Made by a program: the position numbers and the translations under genes. 64,000 bases of DNA. Source: Novosphingobium sp. (GTDB lineage Bacteria > Pseudomonadota > Alphaproteobacteria > Sphingomonadales > Sphingomonadaceae). Below the pieces are notes generated by a model, which was given only the letters and a program-made list of their open reading frames with translations, did no database searches and had not been told where the DNA came from. Positions 26,644 to 34,041 of this stretch are shown one piece after another; the stretch's first letter is position 1, and every line of letters begins with the position of its first letter. Location of the stretch: assembly GCA_024236235.1 (NCBI GenBank), contig JACKKV010000008.1:29681-93680 (forward strand), in the 5' to 3' direction.

Positions 26644-27734
26644 CAGTATGCGCTCACCAGAACGTCAGTATAAAGTTCGGCCGGATCAGGTTCGGGCGAG
26701 GTTTCCGCAAAATCCGCCGCCTCGGCCACCCTGGCGCGGATTGCCTTGTCAATTTCCTTCAGGCGCGCTTCGTCGATCCCGCGTTCCAGCAGATCGTGCC
26801 GCGCAGCCTCGATCGGGTCGCGCTTCTCGCGCACTTCCTGCACCTCTTCCCGGCTGCGATATTTGGCGGGGTCGGACATGGAGTGCCCGCGATAACGATA
26901 GGTGTTCAATTCCATCAGCACCGGGCCATTGCCGCCGCGCACATGCTCCAGCGCGATTTCGGCGGCACGGCGTACCTCCAGCACGTCCATCCCGTTCACA
27001 TCCAGTCCCGGAATGCGGAAGGCCGTGCCGCGCCGGTGGAAATGGGTTTCAGCCGAACTGCGCTTGACCGCCGTGCCCATGGCGTACTGGTTGTTCTCGA
27101 TCACGAAGATGATCGGCAATTGCCACAGGCTGGCCATGTTGAAGGTTTCATAGACCTGGCCCTGATTGGATGCACCATCCCCGAAATAGGATAAGCAAAC
27201 ACCGCCATCCCCGCGATATTTATGAGCAAATGCCAGCCCGGCACCCAGTGGCACCTGCGCGCCGACGATCCCGTGGCCGCCGTAGAATGCGTGTTCGGTG
27301 CTGAACATGTGCATCGAACCGCCCTTGCCCTTCGAAATTCCGGCCTGCCGCCCGGTCAGCTCCGCCATGATGACCCTGGGGTCAATGCCATAGGCGAGCA
27401 TGTGGCCGTGATCGCGATAGCCGGTGATGACACTGTCCAGCCCCGCCCTGAGCGCGGATTGCAGGCCCACCGCCACCGCTTCCTGTCCGATATAGAGATG
27501 GCAGAAACCACCGATCAGCCCGAGGCCGTAGAGCTGACCCGCTTTCTCCTCGAACCGGCGGATGAGCAGCATCTGTTCGTAAAAATGCAGCAGTTCCTCG
27601 TCACTCGCCTCATACCGGCGATTGCTGGCCAGATTGTCCTGCAGGCTGCGCAGCGCGAAACCACTGCCGCCCGCTTCGCTTTCGCCGGTTTCGGCAGTGG
27701 GCGCTTTCTTTCGCGGTCGGGCCGGTTTAGCCAA
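26643..27734 (-). CDS. pdhA: Pyruvate dehydrogenase E1 component, alpha subunit
   Basis: The thiamine-diphosphate-binding subunit, 363 residues. The cofactor motif GDGASNQGQVYETFNMA is intact, and GGHGIVGAQVPLGAGLA and YRYRGHSMSDP are family signatures. Two starts are possible: GTG at 27740 lies only two bases after AAGGA, while TTG at 27734 lies eight bases after it and gives an MAKPARPRKK-type N-terminus. I favour TTG. Upstream to 27921 (187 bases) is non-coding and likely holds the promoter; I see no clear motif there. Confidence 0.95.
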   Translation of the reverse strand: MAKPARPRKKAPTAETGESEAGGSGFALRSLQDNLASNRRYEASDEELLHFYEQMLLIRRFEEKAGQLYGLGLIGGFCHLYIGQEAVAVGLQSALRAGLDSVITGYRDHGHMLAYGIDPRVIMAELTGRQAGISKGKGGSMHMFSTEHAFYGGHGIVGAQVPLGAGLAFAHKYRGDGGVCLSYFGDGASNQGQVYETFNMASLWQLPIIFVIENNQYAMGTAVKRSSAETHFHRRGTAFRIPGLDVNGMDVLEVRRAAEIALEHVRGGNGPVLMELNTYRYRGHSMSDPAKYRSREEVQEVREKRDPIEAARHDLLERGIDEARLKEIDKAIRARVAEAADFAETSPEPDPAELYTDVLVSAY

Positions 27735-27921
27735 ATTCACAATCCTTCGATCTGGGCCGCGGTGGCATGCGGCAGAATCCGATCAGTCCATCGCCAAACT
27801 ATAAGGGCAAGCGCCCGCCATAGGCAACGACGCAAAGCGTCTCTCTGCCCATAATGTGGCCGGAAATGGACCGGAGACACAGGATGATGGGAAGACCGGC
27901 CAGATGCAGGCCGCGCCCGGT

Positions 27922-28233
27922 TCAGTTGAGCGTCATCACCACTTCGTCCGGATGGACGACGTTGAGATTGCTGCGCAGCAGTTCCCCCACGAGATCGGGA
28001 TCAGCCGCCTTGGGATTGAGCAACGCGACGCGATTCCTCAATTCATCGCGTTCCGCCTGGAGTTGCGCAATTTCGGCCTTGTGCTGTTTCAGAGTGGCGA
28101 GATTTTCGCTCCATGCGAGCAGGCTGCTCGGCCCGGCGAGCGCCAGACCGCCCATCGCCAGCAGCAGGATCAGCGCCAGCGTGTCGCCGCGCCTGTTGCG
28201 CGGCAGCCGGGTGGAAGGTTCGTTGCGAAACAT
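27922..28233 (-). CDS. FtsB/DivIC-family septum formation initiator-like protein
   Basis: A small bitopic protein of 103 residues: a basic N-terminus, one membrane helix (GDTLALILLLAMGGLALAG, about 16-34), then a coiled coil (about 45-75, LKQHKAEIAQLQAERDELR) and a short C-terminal region. This layout fits FtsB, a divisome scaffold. The position directly before pdhA is the usual alphaproteobacterial context. The frame is open to 28284, but the ATG at 28233 gives a normal short cytoplasmic tail. Confidence 0.86.
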   Translation of the reverse strand: MFRNEPSTRLPRNRRGDTLALILLLAMGGLALAGPSSLLAWSENLATLKQHKAEIAQLQAERDELRNRVALLNPKAADPDLVGELLRSNLNVVHPDEVVMTLN

Positions 28234-28320
28234 CGGGCTATAAGAATCATAGTTAACCCGCCGGTTCAAGGGCTTTCTGCGCACTGCTGAAATTTAGATG
28301 TACCCCCGGCTGAATTTCAT

Positions 28321-28364
28321 GCGCCATCCGGCGCCCCCGTTCATTTGGTGCGCCCGACAGGATT
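28321..28364. repeat. Direct repeat copy 1: truncated tRNA-Arg 3' end plus terminator
   Basis: 44 bases identical at 43 positions to 28455-28498. Reading the minus strand, it contains the last 19 bases of tRNA-Arg(CCT) including CCA, then 25 bases of the flanking terminator hairpin. It lies 134 bases further downstream of the intact tRNA gene. Resembles the duplicated end left by integration into a tRNA gene, or a short tandem duplication. Confidence 0.85.
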
Positions 28365-28440
28365 GTCCTGCGCTGCGCTCCGGACGTCTGCGCGCCTGCG
28401 GCGCTTCGACTCCGAAATTCAAATCCTGTGCATGACACAT

Positions 28441-28475
28441 CAAACGAAACCGGCGCGCCATCCGGCGCCCCGGTT
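28441..28475 (-). terminator. Intrinsic terminator of tRNA-Arg
   Basis: On the minus strand, 11-base arms (28449-28459 and 28464-28474, ten of eleven paired) close a 4-base loop. The hairpin is followed by a T-rich tract TTCGTTTG and lies directly after the tRNA 3' end. A shortened copy of this hairpin is carried in the direct repeat at 28321. Confidence 0.8.
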
Positions 28476-28498
28476 CATTTGGTGCGCCCGACAGGATT
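28455..28498. repeat. Direct repeat copy 2: 3' end of intact tRNA-Arg plus terminator
   Basis: Partner of the copy at 28321-28364, one mismatch in 44. This copy is part of the complete tRNA gene and its terminator. The 90 bases between the copies hold no gene and no recognisable integrase or insertion-sequence remnant. Confidence 0.85.
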
Positions 28499-28556
28499 CG
28501 AACCTGTGGCCCCCAGATTAGGAATCTGATGCTCTATCCTGCTGAGCTACGGGCGC
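28480..28556 (-). tRNA. tRNA-Arg (anticodon CCT)
   Basis: Complete cloverleaf on the minus strand with CCA encoded (28480-28482). The 7-bp acceptor stem pairs GCGCCCG with CGGGCGC. The D-arm is GCTC/GAGC. The anticodon arm is TCAGA/TCTGG around TTCCTAA, giving anticodon CCT, which reads AGG. The T-arm contains GGTTCGAATCC. The 3' end is duplicated 134 bases downstream. Confidence 0.95.
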
Positions 28557-28596
28557 ACGCGGATGCCCGTTTAGTGCCGGTCCGCGCGAAGGGCAA

Positions 28597-29058
28597 TCAG
28601 TTGATGTCATCGGGCGGAGCGACGGGGAACAGCAACGGCGCGACGGGAATGCCTTCCTCATGCAGTTCTTTCGCCTCGGCCAGCGACGCCTGTCCGTGAA
28701 TAGGCTTGGCGTCGCGTTCCCCATAATGCATCGCGCGCGATTCCTCGACGAAACGGGGGCCGACATATTCCGAGGATTTGAGCGCCTCGGCCTGCATCGC
28801 GGCAATCTGTTGCAGGGCCTTGACCGCCTTGGGTGACAATTGTCCCCCGGCGACCGGTTGTACCGCGCCACTGCTGGCCAGGCTCTGGTTGCCCTTTTTC
28901 GGCACTGCCGGCGCCATGGGCGCCTTGCCGATTTCAGCCGCGCCGCATTGCGGGCAGCAGAGCAGACCGCGATCCTGCTGCGAGGCGAAATCCTCGGACG
29001 AGGAAAACCAGCCTTCAAAGCGGTGCCCATCCGGGCAGGAGAGGTCGAATACGATCAT
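28597..29058 (-). CDS. DUF1178-family protein
   Basis: A 153-residue protein of unknown function found mainly in proteobacteria. It starts MIVFDLSCPDGHRFEGWF and has a CxxC pair (CCPQCG) that may bind zinc near residue 37, followed by a low-complexity linker and a conserved C-terminal half with VGPRFVEESRAMHYGE. It overlaps the upstream nitrilase-family gene by ATGA, and the order grxC-amidase-DUF1178 is a conserved neighbourhood in alphaproteobacteria. Confidence 0.88.
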   Translation of the reverse strand: MIVFDLSCPDGHRFEGWFSSSEDFASQQDRGLLCCPQCGAAEIGKAPMAPAVPKKGNQSLASSGAVQPVAGGQLSPKAVKALQQIAAMQAEALKSSEYVGPRFVEESRAMHYGERDAKPIHGQASLAEAKELHEEGIPVAPLLFPVAPPDDIN

Positions 29059-29882
29059 TGTCCTGACGATCTAGGTATTTCGCGCCGATTGGCAAGGCTC
29101 GGCAATTGTGCGCGCACCTCTGCGGTGCGGGCGGGATCGATCTCGGCAAAGCCCAGCCCCGGGGCTTCCCCGCCCATGTCGAGCACGACTTCCCCCCATG
29201 GATCGATGACCAGACTGTGGCCATAGGTCTCGCGCCCGTCAGCGTGACGTCCGACCTGCGCCGCAGCGATCACCCATGCGCTCGCTTCCACCGCTCGTGC
29301 GCGCAGCATCAGATGCCAGTGCGCCTGCCCGGTGGGGACAGTGAAGGATGCAGGCAGCGCGATGGCATCGCAGGCGCGATTGCCCAGTTCGGCAAACAGA
29401 TCGGGAAAGCGCAGGTCATAGCAGATCGCCAACCCCAACCGCCCGAGCGGGGTCGTAGCCGTCACCACTTCCTGGCCGGGTGCATAAGCGGCGGATTCGC
29501 GCCAGCTTTCGCCACTGGCAAGCTGCACGTCGAACATGTGGATCTTGTCGTAGCGCGCGGCGATGGCGCCATCAGGGGCGATCAGGAACGAGCGGTTGGC
29601 CCACATTCCGTCACCACGGTCCACCGCCAGCGAGCCGAGCGCGATCCAGATGCCGTTCTCTCGCGCGGCATTGCGCATCACGGCCAGCACCGGATTATCC
29701 GCTTCCGCCACAACGTGAGCAGCGGCCCGCTTGCGGTCGCGGTCAAGCAGGCCGGACATTTCCGGCGTGAACAGCATCTGCGCTTCGCCCGCGGTCGCTT
29801 CCACGGCGGCGGCGCAGAGGGAGCGGGCATTTTCGACCGGATCGATCCCGGTCGTCGTCTGGTACAGCGCGATACGAACCAT
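29055..29882 (-). CDS. Nitrilase-superfamily amidohydrolase (Nit1/Nit2-like)
   Basis: A 275-residue carbon-nitrogen hydrolase with the Glu-Lys-Cys catalytic triad visible in FTPEMSGLL, YDKIHMFD and AICYDLRFP. The nearest functional class is Nit1/Nit2-type enzymes, which repair deaminated glutathione or hydrolyse omega-amides. Linkage to the glutaredoxin gene 9 bases upstream supports a glutathione-related role (inference). ATGA overlap with DUF1178. Confidence 0.9.
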   Translation of the reverse strand: MVRIALYQTTTGIDPVENARSLCAAAVEATAGEAQMLFTPEMSGLLDRDRKRAAAHVVAEADNPVLAVMRNAARENGIWIALGSLAVDRGDGMWANRSFLIAPDGAIAARYDKIHMFDVQLASGESWRESAAYAPGQEVVTATTPLGRLGLAICYDLRFPDLFAELGNRACDAIALPASFTVPTGQAHWHLMLRARAVEASAWVIAAAQVGRHADGRETYGHSLVIDPWGEVVLDMGGEAPGLGFAEIDPARTAEVRAQLPSLANRREIPRSSGQ

Positions 29883-29891
29883 TGCGCCGCC

Positions 29892-30155
29892 TCAGCGGCC
29901 CAGCAGCATGTCAAGTTTGCCGGTCCGTTCCAGCTCCGCCAGTTCGTCCGAGCCGCCCACCGCCATGCCGTCAATGAAAATTTGCGGCACGGTGCGTGCT
30001 TCGGGCACCCGTTCCATCATCTCGGCGCGTTTCGGGCCACCCATGGTCACGTCATATTCTTCATAGGACACACCCTTGCGATCAAGCAGTTGCTTGGCCC
30101 GCACGCAGTATCCACAGCCCCACTTGGTATAGATTTCGACGCGGGGTTCGCTCAT
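29892..30155 (-). CDS. grxC: Glutaredoxin 3 (GrxC)
   Basis: An 87-residue dithiol glutaredoxin reducing disulfides with glutathione. The active site is CGYC (in WGCGYCVRAK) instead of the commoner CPYC, a natural variant. The glutathione-binding TVP turn (ARTVPQIFI) and GGSDEL are intact. First gene of the grxC-amidase-DUF1178 operon and divergent from hsp20. Confidence 0.95.
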   Translation of the reverse strand: MSEPRVEIYTKWGCGYCVRAKQLLDRKGVSYEEYDVTMGGPKRAEMMERVPEARTVPQIFIDGMAVGGSDELAELERTGKLDMLLGR

Positions 30156-30197
30156 TTTAAGTCCTCATTCCAGCGGTTTGCCACCTGCCCCAGGGGG

Positions 30198-30228
30198 CTT
30201 GAATCTGCCTGCGGCTATCATATCTAGG
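30198..30228 (+). promoter_or_regulatory. RpoH (heat-shock sigma) promoter of hsp20
   Basis: CTTG at 30198-30201 is followed after exactly 17 bases by CATATCTAGG at 30219-30228. The alphaproteobacterial RpoH consensus is CTTG-N17-CYTATNTNNG; only the second base of the downstream element differs. Transcription would start near 30235, giving a leader of about 90 bases. Confidence 0.7.
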
Positions 30229-30232
30229 CAAA

Positions 30233-30324
30233 TGTGTCATGCGCCACCTGGGCAGGACACATACGCCGCGGGCGCCGCAGATGCGGGCCCGGACATTCAA
30301 ATTGCTCAATGGAGGATTTGTACC
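30233..30324 (+). promoter_or_regulatory. ROSE-like RNA thermometer in hsp20 leader
   Basis: The leader can fold into successive hairpins. One is closed by TGTGTC (30233-30238) with GACACA (30256-30261), then there is a GC-rich hairpin around 30264-30294. A last one has TTGCT (30302-30306) facing the Shine-Dalgarno GGAGGA (30311-30316), flanked by AAAT/ATTT. The UUGCU to AGGA pairing just before the start codon is the defining ROSE feature, which keeps small heat-shock mRNAs untranslated at low temperature. Confidence 0.72.
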
Positions 30325-30798
30325 ATGAACCGTTTTGATTTTACTCCCTATCGTCGCAACACGGTCGGTTTTGACCGGCTGTTCGACCTGCTCGAAAACC
30401 AGGTCCGCCAGAATGCGGGCGACAATTACCCGCCCTTCAATATCGAACGGCGCGGTGAAGACGCTTATCGCATCACTCTGGCCATTGCCGGCTTCCGCCC
30501 CGATGATCTCGACATCACCGCCCAGCAGAACCTGCTGGTGATTCAGGGCCGCAAGCGCGAGGAAAGCGAAGGCGATTTCCTGCATGTCGGCATCGCCAAT
30601 CGCGGTTTCGAACGGCGTTTCGAGTTGGCCGATTTCGTCCGGGTCGAACAAGCCGACCTGTCTGACGGGCTGCTGGTGATCGACCTCGTGCGCGAAGTGC
30701 CTGAAGCGATGAAACCGAAAAAGATCGCGGTGAGCGGCCAGCGCACGCTCGAAGTGGTGAAGAACGCCAAAGGCGATGACCAGGCCGACGCGGCCTGA
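30325..30798 (+). CDS. Small heat-shock protein, Hsp20/alpha-crystallin family
   Basis: A 157-residue IbpA-like holdase chaperone. It has the alpha-crystallin domain (about 40-130), with IERRGEDAYRITLAIAGF at its start, LVIQGRK in the middle and GLLVIDLVREVPE before a C-terminal tail containing the PKKIAV oligomerisation-type motif. The ATG at 30325 follows a strong GGAGG. An upstream-extended frame from 30178 would translate the leader and is rejected. RpoH-like promoter, ROSE-like leader and a strong terminator make this a self-contained heat-shock unit. Confidence 0.95.
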   Translation: MNRFDFTPYRRNTVGFDRLFDLLENQVRQNAGDNYPPFNIERRGEDAYRITLAIAGFRPDDLDITAQQNLLVIQGRKREESEGDFLHVGIANRGFERRFELADFVRVEQADLSDGLLVIDLVREVPEAMKPKKIAVSGQRTLEVVKNAKGDDQADAA

Positions 30799-30823
30799 TC
30801 GCCAGGGCAAGGTGTAAGCCGGA

Positions 30824-30853
30824 AGGGGGCGGGCCGCAGGGTCCGCCCTTTTT
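30824..30853 (+). terminator. Intrinsic terminator of hsp20
   Basis: A 9-bp stem (30827-30835 with 30840-30848, one G-T pair) around the 4-base loop GCAG, followed by five T residues. Starts about 25 bases after the hsp20 stop and just before the convergent end of pyrG. Confidence 0.9.
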
Positions 30854-30864
30854 CCTGATGCCGG

Positions 30865-32496
30865 TCAGACGAGTCGCGACTGGTGTACCGCCGCCGCGAT
30901 GAAGCTGGCGAACAGCGGGTGCGGATCGAACGGCTTGCTCTTCAGTTCGGGGTGGAACTGAACGCCCACGAACCACGGGTGATCGGGCCGCTCCACGATT
31001 TCGGGCAGCAATCCGTCTGGCGACATGCCGGAAAAGATCAGCCCGCCCTGTTCCAGCGCCGGTCTGTAGGCCCCGTTCACTTCGTAGCGATGGCGGTGAC
31101 GTTCGGATATGGTGGTGGCCCCGCCGTAAATGGCCGAGACATGGCTGTTGGCCGAAAGGCGCGCTTCATAGGCCCCCAGGCGCATGGTCCCGCCAAGGTC
31201 GGTATCCGCCCCGCGCTGTTGCAGGCCTTCCGCGCTCATCCATTCGGTGATGATGCCCACCACCGGTTCATCGGTGGCGCCGAATTCGGTGGAGCTGGCC
31301 GCTTCGATGCCGGCGCTGCGCGCCCCTTCGACGCAGGCCATCTGCATACCCAGGCAAATGCCGAAGAAGGGAACACCTCGTTCGCGCGCAAAGCGGACGC
31401 TGGCGATCTTGCCTTCCGACCCGCGCACCCCGAACCCGCCTGGCACGAGAATCCCATGCATCGGTTCGAGGCGAGCGGCGATATCGGCATCGTCCTGCTC
31501 GAAAATCTCGGCGTCGATCCAACGGATGTTGACCTTGACGCGATTGGCCATGCCGCCGTGAATCAGCGCCTCGTTCAGCGATTTGTAGGCGTCGGGCAGC
31601 CCGACATATTTGCCCACCACGCCAATCGTCACTTCCCCTTCGGGATGGTGAAAGCGATCAACAATGTCATCCCAGACCGCAAGATCGGGATCGGGCGCGT
31701 CCTGCCCGAAATGGCGCAGCACCTCATCGTCCAGCCCTTCGGCATGATATTGCAGCGGCACGTTGTAAATGCTCGACGCATCGAGCGCCGGGATCACCGC
31801 TTCCTTGCGCACATTGCAGAACAGCGCGATCTTGGCCCGCTCCCCATCCGGCAACGGATGTTCGCAGCGACACAGCAGCACGTCGGGCTGGACACCCAGG
31901 CTGGTCAGTTCGCGCACCGAATGCTGCGTGGGCTTGGTCTTTAGCTCGCCCGCGGCCGAGACATAGGGCACCAGCGTGACATGAATGGCGCAGGTCTGTT
32001 CGCGCCCCAGTTCGTTGCGCAATTGCCGGATCGCCTCGATGAACGGCAGCCCTTCGATATCGCCGACCGTGCCGCCGAATTCGCACAGGACGAAATCTAG
32101 GTCTTCGGTATTGGCCAGCGCGAAGGCCTTGATCTCGTCCGTGACGTGCGGGATCACCTGCACCGTCGCGCCCAGATAATCGCCGCGCCGTTCGCGGGCG
32201 ATGATGTCACGATAGACGCGTCCCGACGTGATATTGTCATTCTGATGCGCGGAAACGCCGGTGAAACGTTCATAATGGCCGAGATCGAGGTCAGTTTCCG
32301 CCCCGTCATCGGTCACATAGACTTCGCCATGCTGATACGGGCTCATCGTGCCCGGATCGACGTTCAGATAGGGATCGAACTTGCGAATCCTGACGCGGAA
32401 CCCACGCGCCTGCAGGAGCGCGGCGAGACTCGCCGCCATGAGACCCTTGCCAAGCGATGAGACCACGCCGCCGGTGATGAAAATGAACCGCGCCAT
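30865..32496 (-). CDS. pyrG: CTP synthase
   Basis: Converts UTP to CTP using ATP and glutamine. The 543-residue protein has the N-terminal amidoligase domain (starts MARFIFITGGVVSSLGKG, P-loop type) and a C-terminal class I glutamine amidotransferase with the nucleophile in FGICLGMQMA and the His-Glu pair in VGVQFHPELKS. Complete and typical in length. The frame is open to 32550, but the ATG at 32496 begins the invariant N-terminus. secG lies 119 bases upstream on the same strand. Confidence 0.97.
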   Translation of the reverse strand: MARFIFITGGVVSSLGKGLMAASLAALLQARGFRVRIRKFDPYLNVDPGTMSPYQHGEVYVTDDGAETDLDLGHYERFTGVSAHQNDNITSGRVYRDIIARERRGDYLGATVQVIPHVTDEIKAFALANTEDLDFVLCEFGGTVGDIEGLPFIEAIRQLRNELGREQTCAIHVTLVPYVSAAGELKTKPTQHSVRELTSLGVQPDVLLCRCEHPLPDGERAKIALFCNVRKEAVIPALDASSIYNVPLQYHAEGLDDEVLRHFGQDAPDPDLAVWDDIVDRFHHPEGEVTIGVVGKYVGLPDAYKSLNEALIHGGMANRVKVNIRWIDAEIFEQDDADIAARLEPMHGILVPGGFGVRGSEGKIASVRFARERGVPFFGICLGMQMACVEGARSAGIEAASSTEFGATDEPVVGIITEWMSAEGLQQRGADTDLGGTMRLGAYEARLSANSHVSAIYGGATTISERHRHRYEVNGAYRPALEQGGLIFSGMSPDGLLPEIVERPDHPWFVGVQFHPELKSKPFDPHPLFASFIAAAVHQSRLV

Positions 32497-32615
32497 GGGA
32501 GTTGGGCCTTGGAGGATGGGACGATTCGGCGCAAGCCGTATCCGCGCCAATCCACAATCATCTGTCTCGGGCCGCGCCGGATATCGTCACGCGGCCAGGC
32601 GAAAGATGGCGAAGC

Positions 32616-32993
32616 TTACTGCCCGCCCGCCAGCGGATCCTGCGCTGGGGCAGCAGGCGCGGCCGACACCGGTGCGCCGCCTTCCTGTGCGCCCAGCGGA
32701 TTGGCAGGCGCTTTTTCCGTCACGCTGCGGTCCAGCGAGGTGTCGATTTCCCCGCCCCCGGTCGAACCGACCGCCAGGACCGCCAGAGTGATGCTGAGCA
32801 GGACGAACAGCGTTGCCAGGATAGCCGTGGCGCGGGTCATGAAATCGGCCGCGCCGCGCGCAGACATCAGCCCGCCGGGGCTGCCGCCGCCGATCCCCAG
32901 GCCGCCGCCTTCCGAACGCTGCATCAGGATCACCGCGACAAGCGCGGCGCCAATGATCGCCTGGACGACAGTCAGAAACAGAAACAGCGACAT
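32616..32993 (-). CDS. secG: Preprotein translocase subunit SecG
   Basis: A 125-residue membrane protein with two hydrophobic helices (about 5-23 and 55-75) separated by the cytoplasmic loop LMQRSEGGGLGIGGGS, the SecG signature. The C-terminal Ala/Pro/Gly-rich tail is common in alphaproteobacterial SecG. Accessory subunit of SecYEG. Downstream of tpiA in the usual tpiA-secG-pyrG order. Confidence 0.94.
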   Translation of the reverse strand: MSLFLFLTVVQAIIGAALVAVILMQRSEGGGLGIGGGSPGGLMSARGAADFMTRATAILATLFVLLSITLAVLAVGSTGGGEIDTSLDRSVTEKAPANPLGAQEGGAPVSAAPAAPAQDPLAGGQ

Positions 32994-33029
32994 GGGAAAA
33001 CCCCGATTTTGGCAGTTAAAGGCCGGATG

Positions 33030-33060
33030 GCCACGCGCATTTAGGTCCGTGGCGCGTGGC
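33030..33060. repeat. Perfect inverted repeat between tpiA and secG
   Basis: GCCACGCGC (33030-33038) and GCGCGTGGC (33052-33060) form a 9-bp perfect stem with a 13-base loop in the 83-base gap. No T-run follows on the minus strand, so it is not a classical terminator. An mRNA-stability or attenuation hairpin is possible. Confidence 0.6.
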
Positions 33061-33076
33061 TGGCAAGCCTTGCGGC

Positions 33077-33835
33077 TCAGTCCGTGTTTTCACCCGCCGC
33101 AGCAAGGATGATTCCAAGGAAGCTCTCCGCCGTCAGGCTGGCCCCGCCAACCAGTGCGCCGCCGACTTCATTCGCGCCGAGCAGTTCGGCGGCATTGTCC
33201 GGCTTAACGGAGCCGCCATAGAGGATCCGCACGGTTTCGCCCGCTTCGCCGAACTTGCCGACCAGCATCGCGCGGATCGCACGGTGCATTTCGCTGACAT
33301 CGTCAACTGACGGAACCCGCCCGGTGCCGATCGCCCAGACCGGCTCATAAGCCACTGTCAGCTTTTCGGCACAGTCCGTGCTTTCCGGCAGGGACGCTTC
33401 AAGCTGCGCGGTCACCACCTTCACGGCCTTGCCCGCATCGCGTTCCGCCTCGCTCTCGCCAACGCAGACGATCACGGCAAGGCCGGCTGCCAGCGCCGCT
33501 TCGGCCTTGCGGCGGACCAGTTCATTGCTTTCGCCGTGATCGCTGCGGCGTTCGCTGTGGCCGACGATGACGAAGCCCGCGCCCGAATCCTTGAGCATCG
33601 GCGCAGAAATATCGCCTGTATGCGCGCCACCTTCCGCCGGATGGCAATCCTGTGCCCCGACGCCGATCAGCCCCGCTTCCTTGCGGGTTGCGTGAACCAG
33701 TGTGAAAGGCGGGGCAAGCGCCACCTCAACCTTGGTCAGCCGTTCAGCCGCGCGATCAATCGCGCGCGCTTCGGAGAGCATGGCGCGGGTGCCATGCATT
33801 TTCCAGTTTCCAACAATATAGGGGCGCTGGGCCAT
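33077..33835 (-). CDS. tpiA: Triosephosphate isomerase
   Basis: Interconverts dihydroxyacetone phosphate and glyceraldehyde 3-phosphate. The 252-residue TIM barrel shows all catalytic positions: Lys in GNWKMHG, His in VIVGHSERR and Glu in AYEPVWAIGTG, with loop 6 in that last block. ATG at 33835. Divergent from the PpiD-like gene across 206 bases with no recognisable signal. Confidence 0.97.
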   Translation of the reverse strand: MAQRPYIVGNWKMHGTRAMLSEARAIDRAAERLTKVEVALAPPFTLVHATRKEAGLIGVGAQDCHPAEGGAHTGDISAPMLKDSGAGFVIVGHSERRSDHGESNELVRRKAEAALAAGLAVIVCVGESEAERDAGKAVKVVTAQLEASLPESTDCAEKLTVAYEPVWAIGTGRVPSVDDVSEMHRAIRAMLVGKFGEAGETVRILYGGSVKPDNAAELLGANEVGGALVGGASLTAESFLGIILAAAGENTD

Positions 33836-34041
33836 GTTTTTTGCCTGAAATTGCGTGATTGCCCGCCCGCAGACGGGAAGCGTCAGGGGCCGCTAGACCG
33901 GAGCAGGCGCCATGTCAAAGCTGGTTTTCCACATGGTGGCGCATGTGCGTTCACCTGTTGCGGCAGAGCCGCAGCGGCGATAAAGCGCGCCGGAAGACCA
34001 ATTCACCTGCCCCCTGCTACAGCGCGAACGGCCCCCTTTTC

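Noticed and set aside
29106..30227. 373-codon plus-strand frame over the amidase and grxC genes
   Set aside because: Runs antisense through two clearly coding genes, and its composition is typical of a shadow frame.
30178..30324. Upstream extension of hsp20
   Set aside because: A strong GGAGG and the alpha-crystallin family N-terminus place the start at 30325; the upstream part fits an untranslated thermometer leader.
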